From assembly GCA_913055575.1 (NCBI GenBank), contig CAJXLI010000005.1, positions 1 to 40,924 on the forward strand: a stretch of DNA of 40,924 bases, read 5' to 3'. The notes beneath the pieces are model-generated. The model was given only the letters and a program-made list of their open reading frames with translations, was not told the origin of the DNA and ran no database searches. This document shows positions 31,494 through 40,924 of this stretch, in pieces. The position numbers and the translations under genes are program-made. How positions within the stretch are numbered: the stretch's first letter is position 1; each line of letters starts with the position of its first letter. The stretch is from an uncultured Ectothiorhodospiraceae bacterium (GTDB lineage Bacteria; Pseudomonadota; Gammaproteobacteria; Nitrococcales; Halorhodospiraceae).

Positions 31494-32802
31494 TGCTGCC
31501 CTCCTGCTGGCCACGGTAGTCGGCGGAGCGGGCGTGGGCCGTCAGCCCCTCGCCCCGGGCGAGCTCCGCAGCGGGGCGACTCAGCCTCGCGGCCCCCTGC
31601 GGCGAGCAGCAGAGGGTCGTCGAGCGCTTCTGGAAGTCGTAGACGCCGAGCGGCGAGGCGAACCGGGCAGTGCGCGAGGTGGGCAGGGTGTGGTTGGGCC
31701 CGGCGCAGTAGTCGCCGAGGGCCTCGGCGCTGTAGTGGCCCAGGAAGATGGCGCCGGCGTGGCGGATGCCGCCGACCAGCTGGTCCGGCTCGGCCACCGA
31801 CAGCTCCAGGTGCTCCGGGGCCACGTAGTTGGCGACCTGCTGCGCCTCCTGCAGATCGCGGACGCAGATCAGGGCGCCGCGCTCGGCCAGCGAGGCGCGG
31901 ATGATCTCCGAGCGCTCCAGGTCCGGCAGCAGGCGCTCCATGGCCGCCTGAACCTGGTCGAGGAAGACGAAGTCCGGGCAGACCAGCAGGGCCTGGGCCT
32001 CCTCGTCGTGCTCGGCCTGGGAGAACAGATCCATGGCGATCCACTCGGGATCCGCCTGGCCGTCGCTGATGATCAGCACCTCGGAGGGACCGGCGATCAT
32101 GTCGATGCCCACCACGCCATAGACCCGGCGCTTGGCCTCGGCGACGTAGGCGTTACCGGGGCCGACGATCTTGTCCACGCTGGGCACGGTCTCGGTGCCG
32201 TAGGCCAGCGCCGCCACCGCCTGCGCCCCGCCAAGCGTCAGGATCCGGTCGATGCCGGCGACGTGGGCGGCTGCGAGCACCAGCGGCGAGAGCTCGCCGT
32301 CTGGCGCCGGCACTGTCATGGTGATCTCCCCGACCCCGGCGACCCGCGCCGGGACGGCGCTCATCAACACCGACGAGGGGTAGGCCGCCTTGCCGCCGGG
32401 GACATAGACCCCGACCCGGTCCAGCGCGCTGACCTGCTGGCCCAGCCGGTTGCCGTCGGCGTCCTCGTACGCCCAGGAGCTCAGGCGCTGGTGCTCGGCG
32501 TAGGCGCGGATCCGCTCGGCGGCCTGCTCCAGGGCCTCGCGTCTCTCCGGGGCGATACGCTCGAAAGCAGCAGCCATCTCCGCGGCCGGCACCTCCAGCT
32601 CCGCCACCGATTCGGCCGCCCGGCCGTCGAGCCGGCGCGTATAGTCGAGCAACGCCGCGTCACCACCGCTGCGCACGCCGTCGACGACCTCGGCGACGCG
32701 CCGCTCGACGGCAGCACCCGGCTGGCTGCCCCAGCTGGTCAGGGCCTCGAGGCTGTCCCAGAAGTCGGGCTGCGTGGTGCTCACCCGCTTGATCTCGACC
32801 AT
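31486..32802 (-). CDS. hisD: Histidinol dehydrogenase
   Basis: [90 protein letters not shown]. Confidence 0.97.
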   Translation of the reverse strand: MVEIKRVSTTQPDFWDSLEALTSWGSQPGAAVERRVAEVVDGVRSGGDAALLDYTRRLDGRAAESVAELEVPAAEMAAAFERIAPERREALEQAAERIRAYAEHQRLSSWAYEDADGNRLGQQVSALDRVGVYVPGGKAAYPSSVLMSAVPARVAGVGEITMTVPAPDGELSPLVLAAAHVAGIDRILTLGGAQAVAALAYGTETVPSVDKIVGPGNAYVAEAKRRVYGVVGIDMIAGPSEVLIISDGQADPEWIAMDLFSQAEHDEEAQALLVCPDFVFLDQVQAAMERLLPDLERSEIIRASLAERGALICVRDLQEAQQVANYVAPEHLELSVAEPDQLVGGIRHAGAIFLGHYSAEALGDYCAGPNHTLPTSRTARFASPLGVYDFQKRSTTLCCSPQGAARLSRPAAELARGEGLTAHARSADYRGQQEGSSE

Positions 32803-32832
32803 GGCTGTCCCCTCTCGTCTGCGTGGCGTCCG

Positions 32833-33477
32833 TTAGCTGGCTGCTGCGGCCTGCGACGCGTCGGCTAGATCGTCGATCAGCGCGCCGACCCCCCCGGGGC
32901 TCGTCTTCAGCGAGGCCTTGTTCACGACCAGCCGGGAGCTGATCTCCGTGATCGGCTCCAGCGGCGCCAGGCCGTTGGCGCGCAAGGTGTTGCCGGTGTC
33001 CACTAGATCCACGATCAGGTCCGCCATGCCCACCAGGGGCGCCAGCTCCATGGAGCCGTAGAGCTTGATGATCTCGGCCTGGCGGCCCTGCTCGGCGAAG
33101 TGCTGCCGCGCCAGGTGGACGAACTTGGTCGCCACCCGCGGCCGCCGCCCGGCAGGCGGGCCGTCCGGGGGCCCGGCGACCATGAGCCGGCAGCGGGCGA
33201 TACCCAGATCCACCGGGTCGTAGAGCCCCTCGCCGCCGTGCTCCAGGAGCACGTCGCGCCCGGCCACCCCCAGGTCGGCGCCGCCGTGCTCGACGTAGGT
33301 GGGCACGTCCGAGGCGCGCACCACCAGCAGCCGCACGTCGTCACGGTTCGTGCCGATGATCAGCCGGCGGCTGGCGTCCGGGTCCTCCTGCGGCTCGATC
33401 CCGCAGCGCGCCAGCAGCGGCAGGGTCTCCTCCAAGATCCGCCCCTTCGACAGGGCGAGGGTCAGCATTCGGCTCAT
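32833..33477 (-). CDS. hisG: ATP phosphoribosyltransferase, short form (HisG-S)
   Basis: [54 protein letters not shown]; 214 aa without the C-terminal regulatory domain; ATG at 33477. Confidence 0.95.
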   Translation of the reverse strand: MSRMLTLALSKGRILEETLPLLARCGIEPQEDPDASRRLIIGTNRDDVRLLVVRASDVPTYVEHGGADLGVAGRDVLLEHGGEGLYDPVDLGIARCRLMVAGPPDGPPAGRRPRVATKFVHLARQHFAEQGRQAEIIKLYGSMELAPLVGMADLIVDLVDTGNTLRANGLAPLEPITEISSRLVVNKASLKTSPGGVGALIDDLADASQAAAAS

Positions 33478-33509
33478 GGTCGTCACTCGGTCTCCGTTGG
33501 GGTCCTGGG

Positions 33510-35022
<1,513 letters not shown>

Positions 35023-35084
35023 GGGGGCCTCTCCTTCCGACGCTGGCCGCGACTCCCGCTGCAGGGCGCTGAATTATACGCGAT

Positions 35085-35402
35085 TCAGGCCGGGTCGTCG
35101 GCGATATCGAACACCGCCTGCACCCCGCTCGCCTGGACGATGGCGAGCATCTGCTGCGGCACGTGGCGCAGCCGCAGGTTGCCGCCCTGCGCGCGCGCCT
35201 GCCGGGTCCAATCGATGAGCAGCGCCACGCCGGCGCTGTCGGTGCGCTCGACGGCGGCCAGGTCGATCTCCCGGCTCACCGCCCCGCCCGCCTCGAAGAT
35301 CGCCCGGCCCTGGCGCCACAGCACAGGCGCATTGGCGAAATCCAGCGCACCGGCCAGGCGCAGGGTGCCGTCGGCGCCGCGCTCGAGGCTGGCAAGGCTC
35401 AT
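35085..35402 (-). CDS. mlaB: STAS-domain protein MlaB
   Basis: GALDFANAPVLWRQG...IDLAAVERTDSAGVALLIDWTRQARAQG; position in the mla operon. Confidence 0.88.
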   Translation of the reverse strand: MSLASLERGADGTLRLAGALDFANAPVLWRQGRAIFEAGGAVSREIDLAAVERTDSAGVALLIDWTRQARAQGGNLRLRHVPQQMLAIVQASGVQAVFDIADDPA

Positions 35403-36022
35403 TCGAAACCGAGCTCCCGGTTGCGCGCAGCCATCTCGTCAATCACCGTCTCAAGATCCTTCTCCCGCAGCCGGGACCGGAAGTCCTCGCGGTAATTGTG
35501 GATCAGGCTCACGCCCTCGGCGGTGACATCCACCAGCTTCCAGGCGCCATCCTGCTGCTCCAGGCGATACAGGATGCGCGTCGGGCTACCGCTGCCGGTA
35601 TCGACCTCCATGCCCACCTGGGCGCCGCCATCCCGGGGCCGGCTACCGAGGATGCGGATCGCCACATCCCCCTGGTAGTCCTCCATGCGGGAGGCGTAGG
35701 TCCGCAGCAGGCTGCGCTGGAACTCGCGGATGAACCGCTGCCGCGTCTCGGCGTCGGCCTTGCGCCAGTACGGGCCGAGGATGTGCGCACCGATCCGGTC
35801 GTAGGCGATGTGCGGCTCGATGAGCGGCGCCAGCGCCTCGTAGAGGGCCACCGGATCGTCGCTGAGCGCCTCGCCGCGCTCATCGAGCACCTCCAGGAGC
35901 TCGTGGGTGACCTCATCCACGACCGTCTCCGGGCCGGCCGACTGGGCCACCGTCGCACCGGCCAGGGCCAGGGCCGCCGCCAGGGCGAGCCCGATGCCGC
36001 CGAGCCATCTATACCTGAGCAT
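35399..36022 (-). CDS. mlaC: Phospholipid-binding periplasmic protein MlaC
   Basis: Signal peptide; RQRFIREFQRSLLRTYASRMEDYQGDVAIRI; KLVDVTAEGVSLIHNYREDFRSRL. Confidence 0.93.
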   Translation of the reverse strand: MLRYRWLGGIGLALAAALALAGATVAQSAGPETVVDEVTHELLEVLDERGEALSDDPVALYEALAPLIEPHIAYDRIGAHILGPYWRKADAETRQRFIREFQRSLLRTYASRMEDYQGDVAIRILGSRPRDGGAQVGMEVDTGSGSPTRILYRLEQQDGAWKLVDVTAEGVSLIHNYREDFRSRLREKDLETVIDEMAARNRELGFE

Positions 36023-36054
36023 CTTCACTACCTCCAAGCGCCGCCGGCACGTCC

Positions 36055-36510
36055 CTACTCCTGGGTGTTCGTGAGGAACTGGCCGAGGAGCCGCTCGAGC
36101 ACGACGGCGGACTGCGTATCCGCGATACGGTCGCCGTCATCCAGGGACTCGCTCTCCCAGCCGGGCTGCAGGCCCACGTACTGCTCGCCTAGCAGGCCAG
36201 CGGTGTAGATGGCCGCCGTGCTGTCTTCCGGGATGCTGTCGTAGCGCTCCTTGATGCGCATATGCACGGTCGCCCGGTGGCTCGCCGGATCCAGCTCGAT
36301 AGCCTCGACGCGCCCGATGCGGACGCCCGCCATGCTGACCGGCGCCTGCTCGCGCAGGCTGCCCACATTCTCGAACTTGGCGGTAACCTGGTAGCCGGTG
36401 CCCTGGCGCAGCTCCGCCAGGCCGCTGACCTGGAGGGCCAGGACCAGCAGCGCGGCCAGGCCGGCAGCCACGAACAACCCTACCCCAATCTCCACGAGCC
36501 GCTGATTCAT
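36055..36510 (-). CDS. mlaD: Outer-membrane lipid asymmetry transporter MCE protein MlaD
   Basis: N-terminal TM; YQVTAKFENVGSLREQAPVSMAGVRIGRVEAIELD (MCE domain); GLLGEQYVGLQPG. Confidence 0.95.
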   Translation of the reverse strand: MNQRLVEIGVGLFVAAGLAALLVLALQVSGLAELRQGTGYQVTAKFENVGSLREQAPVSMAGVRIGRVEAIELDPASHRATVHMRIKERYDSIPEDSTAAIYTAGLLGEQYVGLQPGWESESLDDGDRIADTQSAVVLERLLGQFLTNTQE

Positions 36511-36523
36511 ACCCTGTGCTCCG

Positions 36524-37300
36524 TCATTCGAACATCAGCGCGGTGAGCAGGAAGTCGAGCCCGAGCACGGCGAGGGAGGCGTGCACCACGCCGCGCGTGG
36601 TCGCCCTGCTCACCCCGCTGGATGTCGGCACCGCCGTGTAGCCCTTGTGGAGGGTGATCCAGCCGGCGAGGAGGCCGAAGGCGGCGCTCTTGATCACGCC
36701 GTTGAGGATATCATCCCGGATCGTGACGGCGTTCTGCATATTGGACCAGAAGGGGCCGCTGTCGACCCCGATCATACCCACCGTGACCAGGTAGCCGCCG
36801 AGGATCCCGATCACGCTGAACACCGCGGTGAGCAGGGGGACGGCGATCAACGCGGCGAAGAACCGCGGCGCCAGGATGCGCCGCTCCGGATCCACCGCCA
36901 TCATCTCCATGCTGGAGAGCTGCTCGGTGGCCTTCATCAGCCCTACCTCCGCGGTCAGGGACGAGCCGGCTCGCCCGGCGAAGAGCAGCGCCGTGACCAC
37001 CGGGCCGAGCTCGCGGACCAGGGACAGCGCCACCATGGTCCCGACGGCCTCGGTAGCCCCGAAATCGGCGAGGGTGTAGTAGCCCTGCAGGCCAAGGACC
37101 ATGCCGATGAACAGCGCCGAGACCAGGATGATCACCATGGACTGGACGCCAACGGCGTAGAGCTGCTCGATCAGCAGCCGCGGGCGCAGCGCCACCGCCG
37201 GCGCTGCACGCAGGATGCGCGCCACGAGCAGGACCGCCTCGCCCAGCCCGCGCAGCCCCTCCAGGGTCCGGGCGCCCAGCATCCGCAGCAGCCCGATCAC
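36524..37300 (-). CDS. mlaE: ABC transporter permease MlaE
   Basis: GMVLGLQGYYTLADFGATEAVGTMVALSLVRELGPVVTALLFAGRAGSSLTAEVGLMKATEQL. Confidence 0.96.
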   Translation of the reverse strand: MIGLLRMLGARTLEGLRGLGEAVLLVARILRAAPAVALRPRLLIEQLYAVGVQSMVIILVSALFIGMVLGLQGYYTLADFGATEAVGTMVALSLVRELGPVVTALLFAGRAGSSLTAEVGLMKATEQLSSMEMMAVDPERRILAPRFFAALIAVPLLTAVFSVIGILGGYLVTVGMIGVDSGPFWSNMQNAVTIRDDILNGVIKSAAFGLLAGWITLHKGYTAVPTSSGVSRATTRGVVHASLAVLGLDFLLTALMFE

Positions 37301-38118
37301 GGTGCCCCCCTCCCCGCCAGGTCCGCGGCCAGATCCGGGGCCGGGTAGTGGAACGGCACCGGGCCATCCGGGCGGGCGTCGAGGAACTGCCGCACCGAGG
37401 GCTCCGCCGAGGCCTGCAGGCTAGCCGGGCTGCCCTCCGCCACCAGCGCCCCGTCGGCCAGCAGATAGACGTAGTCGGCGATGGCCAGCGTCTCAGAGAC
37501 GTCGTGGGAGACGACCACGGAGGTCAGCCCGAGGGTGTCATTGAGCCGCCGTATAAGGTCCACCAGGACGCCCATCGTGATCGGATCCTGCCCCGCGAAG
37601 GGCTCGTCGTACATGAGCAGCACCGGATCCAGGGCGATGGCGCGGGCCATCGCTACCCGCCGGGCCATGCCGCCGGAGAGCTCCGATGGCATCAGGTGGC
37701 GGGCACCGCGCAGCCCCACCGCCTCGAGCTTGAGCAAGACCAGGGTCTCCAGCAGCGACTCGGGCAGGCTGGTGTGCTCACGCACGGGGAAGGCGACATT
37801 CTCGAATACGGACAGGTGCGTAAACAGGGCGCCGCTCTGGAAGAGGATGCCCATCTGCTGGCGCAGCTGGTACAGCGCCCGCCTGCCCAGGGCGGGGACC
37901 TCCTGGCCCATCACCTCCACGGTGCCGCCCTGGGGGTGGAGCTGTCCGCCGAGCAACCGCAGCAGCGTCGTCTTGCCGCTGCCGCTCGGGCCCATGATGG
38001 CGGTGACCTGACCACGCCGGATGGTCATGTCCACGCCGTCGAAGATCGACCGCCCCCCGCGCCGGAAGTGCAGCCCGCGCACGGCAGCGAGGGGGTCACC
38101 TTGTTCTACGGCGGTCAT
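37297..38118 (-). CDS. mlaF: ABC transporter ATP-binding protein MlaF
   Basis: Walker A GPSGSGKTTLL; signature LSGGMARRVAMARAIALDP; Walker B LLMYDEPFAGQDPIT. Confidence 0.96.
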   Translation of the reverse strand: MTAVEQGDPLAAVRGLHFRRGGRSIFDGVDMTIRRGQVTAIMGPSGSGKTTLLRLLGGQLHPQGGTVEVMGQEVPALGRRALYQLRQQMGILFQSGALFTHLSVFENVAFPVREHTSLPESLLETLVLLKLEAVGLRGARHLMPSELSGGMARRVAMARAIALDPVLLMYDEPFAGQDPITMGVLVDLIRRLNDTLGLTSVVVSHDVSETLAIADYVYLLADGALVAEGSPASLQASAEPSVRQFLDARPDGPVPFHYPAPDLAADLAGRGAP

Positions 38119-38204
38119 GGCTCGATCCTTTCCTCCAGGATGCCGGCAGTATCAATCTCGCCGGAGAGACCGTCAATTGCACCCGGAGCAGCGGAGGCTT
38201 GGGG

Positions 38205-38210
38205 TAGAAT
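38205..38210 (+). promoter_or_regulatory. Candidate -10 element (TAGAAT) for kdsD
   Basis: GGGGTAGAATAGACGCATG: -10-like hexamer ends 6 nt before the ATG; no visible -35 at normal spacing and no RBS. Confidence 0.35.
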
Positions 38211-38216
38211 AGACGC

Positions 38217-38921
38217 ATGACCCCTATACACACCCTGATCGAGCAGCACCAGGCCGGCGATACGGAGCCGGGCTCCGGTGAGCGGCTCCAGGCCCTCGGC
38301 CGCGCCGTGCTCCGGCTCGAGGCGGACGCCGTCACCCGTCTCGCCGAGCGGCTCGGCCCGTCGTTCAGCGAGGCGTGCCGGTATATGCTCGCCTGCCGCG
38401 GCCGGGTCATCGTCACCGGCATGGGCAAGTCCGGGCACATCGGCTCCAAGATCGCCGCCACCCTGGCGAGCACCGGCACGCCGGCCTTCTTCGTCCACCC
38501 CGGCGAGGCGAGCCACGGCGACCTGGGCATGATCACCGCCGACGACGTGATCGTCGCCCTTTCCAACTCCGGCGAGACGGACGAGATCACCGCCCTCCTG
38601 CCGCTCATCAAGCGCCTCGGGGTGCCGCTCATCGCCCTGACCGGCCGCCCCGGCTCCACCCTGGCGGAGGCGGCCACCGCGCACCTGGACGTGGGCGTCG
38701 AGCAGGAGGCCTGCCCCCTGGGCCTGGCCCCTACGGCGAGCACCACGGCGACCCTCGCCGCAGGCGACGCCCTAGCCGTCGCCCTGCTCGACAGCCGGGG
38801 GTTCACCGCCGAGGACTTCGCCCGTTCCCACCCCGGCGGCAAGCTCGGCCGGCGCCTGCTGCTGCGCATCGAGGACGTGATGCAGACCGGCGAGCGTATC
38901 CCGCGGGTCCGGCCCGGCAGC
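38217..38921 (+). CDS. kdsD: Arabinose-5-phosphate isomerase KdsD, truncated after the SIS domain
   Basis: RVIVTGMGKSGHIGSKIAATLASTGTPAFFVHPGEASHGDLGMIT; ALSNSGETDEI; FARSHPGGKLGRRLLLRIEDVMQTGERIPRVRPGS, then homology ends abruptly and the ORF enters a nonsense tail (KKRLMSANRCRGIFCCP...). Confidence 0.92.
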
Positions 38922-40051
38922 AAGAAGCGGCTTATGTCAGCAAACCGGTGTCGCGGTATTTTCTGCTGCCCGAAAACATCTCGAAAGTCCGGATTTACGC
39001 ACCGGAGCGCGTACTGGTCACCGGTTACAACCGCCCGCTGAAATTGCCCAAAACGACCCGGGTGCCGCAAGATTATTACGCAAAGACCCGGCACGCGGAA
39101 GGTCAGCCCACCTGGTTTCTGTTTTCCCCGGAAAACTATCGTGCGCTTTACATCAACCATCGTTCGATCCTGCTCACGCTCCAGTATCATCCGCCCGAAC
39201 GCGACCCCCGGCTGTTGAAAGGCCAATACCGCTGGGAGGCGTTTCGACCGGCCGGCGACTGGAGCGGGGCGTTTTTGTTTGCGCCCCGCGATACCGGCCA
39301 GCCCCTGCGAGAAGAAGCGTTGAACGCAGCCTACGCCTCCATTGCCGTAAACCGTCGCGAGTCCGTCGAACTGCAGTCCCCGGCGGCGTTAAACGTCATC
39401 CGGCCGGACCTGGTCTATTTCGCTGATGACACGGACCACGACGCATCGATTCAATGCTTTGTCAACGGCCGTCTGCATTTTACCCACGCCATAACCGGCC
39501 CGCGGGGGCGGTGGACGCTGCCGCCCGTGTTTTCGGGAGCAAACCACATCCGGATCACAGCCCCGGACAAAACGCAGGTCTACTTGAATCATGTCGTGTC
39601 AAAACCCCCGGCCCGACTGCTGCGCTTTGCCAATCGCATCGACGGCGAGGGGCTGTCCTTTGATTTTTACAAACAGACCGCCGGCAAAGAAAACCTTTCC
39701 CTGAAGTGGTTTTTCCCTTCTGCCGAAACCGGGCAATCGGTTTTCCGGGTTGAACTTGCCCCGGCCATCGATCGCCCGCTGGGGCCTTATAAACAATTGA
39801 GCCTGCTTGAACGCAAGTTTGTCGTCACCCCGCCCGAAGAAAGCAAAAAGGTACCGGTGATGCAATCCGAAACCGAATTCGTGACAACCGGACAGACATT
39901 TTTCTACCCGTTCGGCGACGACCTGCCGCCGGGCCAGTACCGGGTCAATATCGAACGTGTCAGCGGGCCGGATGGATATTTGCAGATGTATCGGGTGCTG
40001 CCCGGCCGTTTTCCCGAACGCACGATGAAAAAGGAGCCGATCAGGCCATGA
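38921..40051 (+). CDS. Unknown protein, N-terminus missing at the composition junction
   Basis: In-frame part of track ORF 38375..40051 from about 38921: QEAAYVSKPVSRYFLLPENISKVRIYAPERVLVTGYNRPLKLPK...; different codon usage from upstream; stop overlaps the next start (ATGA). Upstream part of the track ORF is an out-of-frame reading of kdsD. Confidence 0.7.
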   Translation, partial: QEAAYVSKPVSRYFLLPENISKVRIYAPERVLVTGYNRPLKLPKTTRVPQDYYAKTRHAEGQPTWFLFSPENYRALYINHRSILLTLQYHPPERDPRLLKGQYRWEAFRPAGDWSGAFLFAPRDTGQPLREEALNAAYASIAVNRRESVELQSPAALNVIRPDLVYFADDTDHDASIQCFVNGRLHFTHAITGPRGRWTLPPVFSGANHIRITAPDKTQVYLNHVVSKPPARLLRFANRIDGEGLSFDFYKQTAGKENLSLKWFFPSAETGQSVFRVELAPAIDRPLGPYKQLSLLERKFVVTPPEESKKVPVMQSETEFVTTGQTFFYPFGDDLPPGQYRVNIERVSGPDGYLQMYRVLPGRFPERTMKKEPIRP

Positions 40052-40924
40052 AATGGATGAAATCATTGTTTTTGTGCGCACTGGCCGGGTTGCTGCTTAG
40101 CTTCCCGCAGCCGGAGGCTTGCGCCGGGCCGCCAACGAAAATCGCCGAGCTCTACAGCCAGGCCCGGGGCGGAAGCACGTTTTACCATCCCGATGACGCG
40201 GAAATGGCCCGCGCCCGTCGGTTGTTTTCGCAGATGTTTGCCGGCGCTTTTTTCGAAGACGAGGCTGAAAACCCGGCGTGGAAAACCCTGGGTTTTCGTG
40301 CCGTTGCCGTCCGGCAGGACGGACGGCGATATGTTGCCGTCATGGAGGATGGGGCCAAAAAGGGGCGCGGGTTCTACCTGTTTGCCGCCCGGCCGGAAAG
40401 CCGTACCGCCCTGATGGTGCCGCACGGGCAAAAGGACCTGCGGACCGGCGACATCGGGATGGCGTTGCTGTCTGCCGGTGAATTTGTCGGCGGGGCGCTT
40501 AATACCATGCCACGATACGCCGAAGACGGGAGTAAAGGGCAGCAGCAGGATATGGCCCATGCCGAAGACACCTATTTTGTCGCCTATACGCGGGCGTTTG
40601 CCGACGTCTTTCCCAGGGGCCGGCTGGTACAGATCCACGGCTTTGCCAGTAAAAAGCGCAAAACCGAAGCCGGCCGGCAGGCCGATGTGATCATCAGCAG
40701 CGGCAGCGCCATCCTGCCGCCGGCCATATTCGAACTGAAAAATTGCCTGGGGCAGACCCAATTCAATATCGCCGTCTATCCGCTGGAAGTCCGTGAACTC
40801 GGGGGCACGACGAACATCAGCGGCAATGTTTTACAAAGCATGGGGCACAGCGGGTTTGTCCATTTCGAAATCAGTTATCCGCTGCGAAAGCGGCTGACGG
40901 CCAGTCCGGATCTTTTGGAAATTT
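40048..40924 (+). CDS. Secreted protein of unknown function, possible metallo-amidohydrolase-like; 3' end off window
   Basis: Own translation: MKWMKSLFLCALAGLLLSFPQPEACAGPPTKIAELYSQARGGSTFYHPDDAEMARARRLFSQMFAGAFFEDE...VPHGQKDLRTGDIG...AHAEDTYFVAYTRAFADVFPRGRLVQIHGF...GHSGFVHFEISYPLRKRL. Missing from the ORF track because it is open at the window end. Confidence 0.7.
   Translation, partial: MKWMKSLFLCALAGLLLSFPQPEACAGPPTKIAELYSQARGGSTFYHPDDAEMARARRLFSQMFAGAFFEDEAENPAWKTLGFRAVAVRQDGRRYVAVMEDGAKKGRGFYLFAARPESRTALMVPHGQKDLRTGDIGMALLSAGEFVGGALNTMPRYAEDGSKGQQQDMAHAEDTYFVAYTRAFADVFPRGRLVQIHGFASKKRKTEAGRQADVIISSGSAILPPAIFELKNCLGQTQFNIAVYPLEVRELGGTTNISGNVLQSMGHSGFVHFEISYPLRKRLTASPDLLEI

Noticed and set aside
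38375-38920. N-terminal part of the 558-aa ORF 38375..40051
   Set aside because: Out-of-frame reading of kdsD; only the portion after about 38,921 has genuine coding character.

Overview
GC-rich gammaproteobacterial housekeeping segment. Gene content and order suggest a Halorhodospira/Ectothiorhodospiraceae-like organism (inference). Positions 1-~20.5 kb are almost all minus strand and hold a very compact division and cell-wall (dcw) cluster: mraZ-rsmH-ftsL-ftsI-murE-murF-mraY-murD-ftsW-murG-murC-murB-ddl-ftsQ-ftsA-ftsZ-lpxC, followed by gph and a 3'-truncated trpE. Next come the RNase P RNA gene (rnpB), rsmI, lpoA, yraN, gmhA/diaA, sspB/sspA, cytochrome c1 and b (petC/petB), a Nif3-like gene, a DegS-like protease, hisC-hisD-hisG, murA, a bolA/ibaG gene, an mlaB-C-D-E-F operon, and the 5' part of kdsD. 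At about 38,920 kdsD breaks off at the start of its CBS region. The last ~2 kb has clearly different base composition and codon usage and encodes two unfamiliar proteins, one of them secreted. This is most simply a chimeric contig joint, or else a recombination junction. Other points worth checking: an almost complete loss of the Rieske gene (petA) upstream of petB, a near-consensus mra promoter followed by 10-bp-spaced G-rich repeats resembling MraZ boxes, and a possibly leaderless kdsD. I found no convincing novel defence, CRISPR or mobile system. The only unexplained protein content is in the terminal 2 kb.
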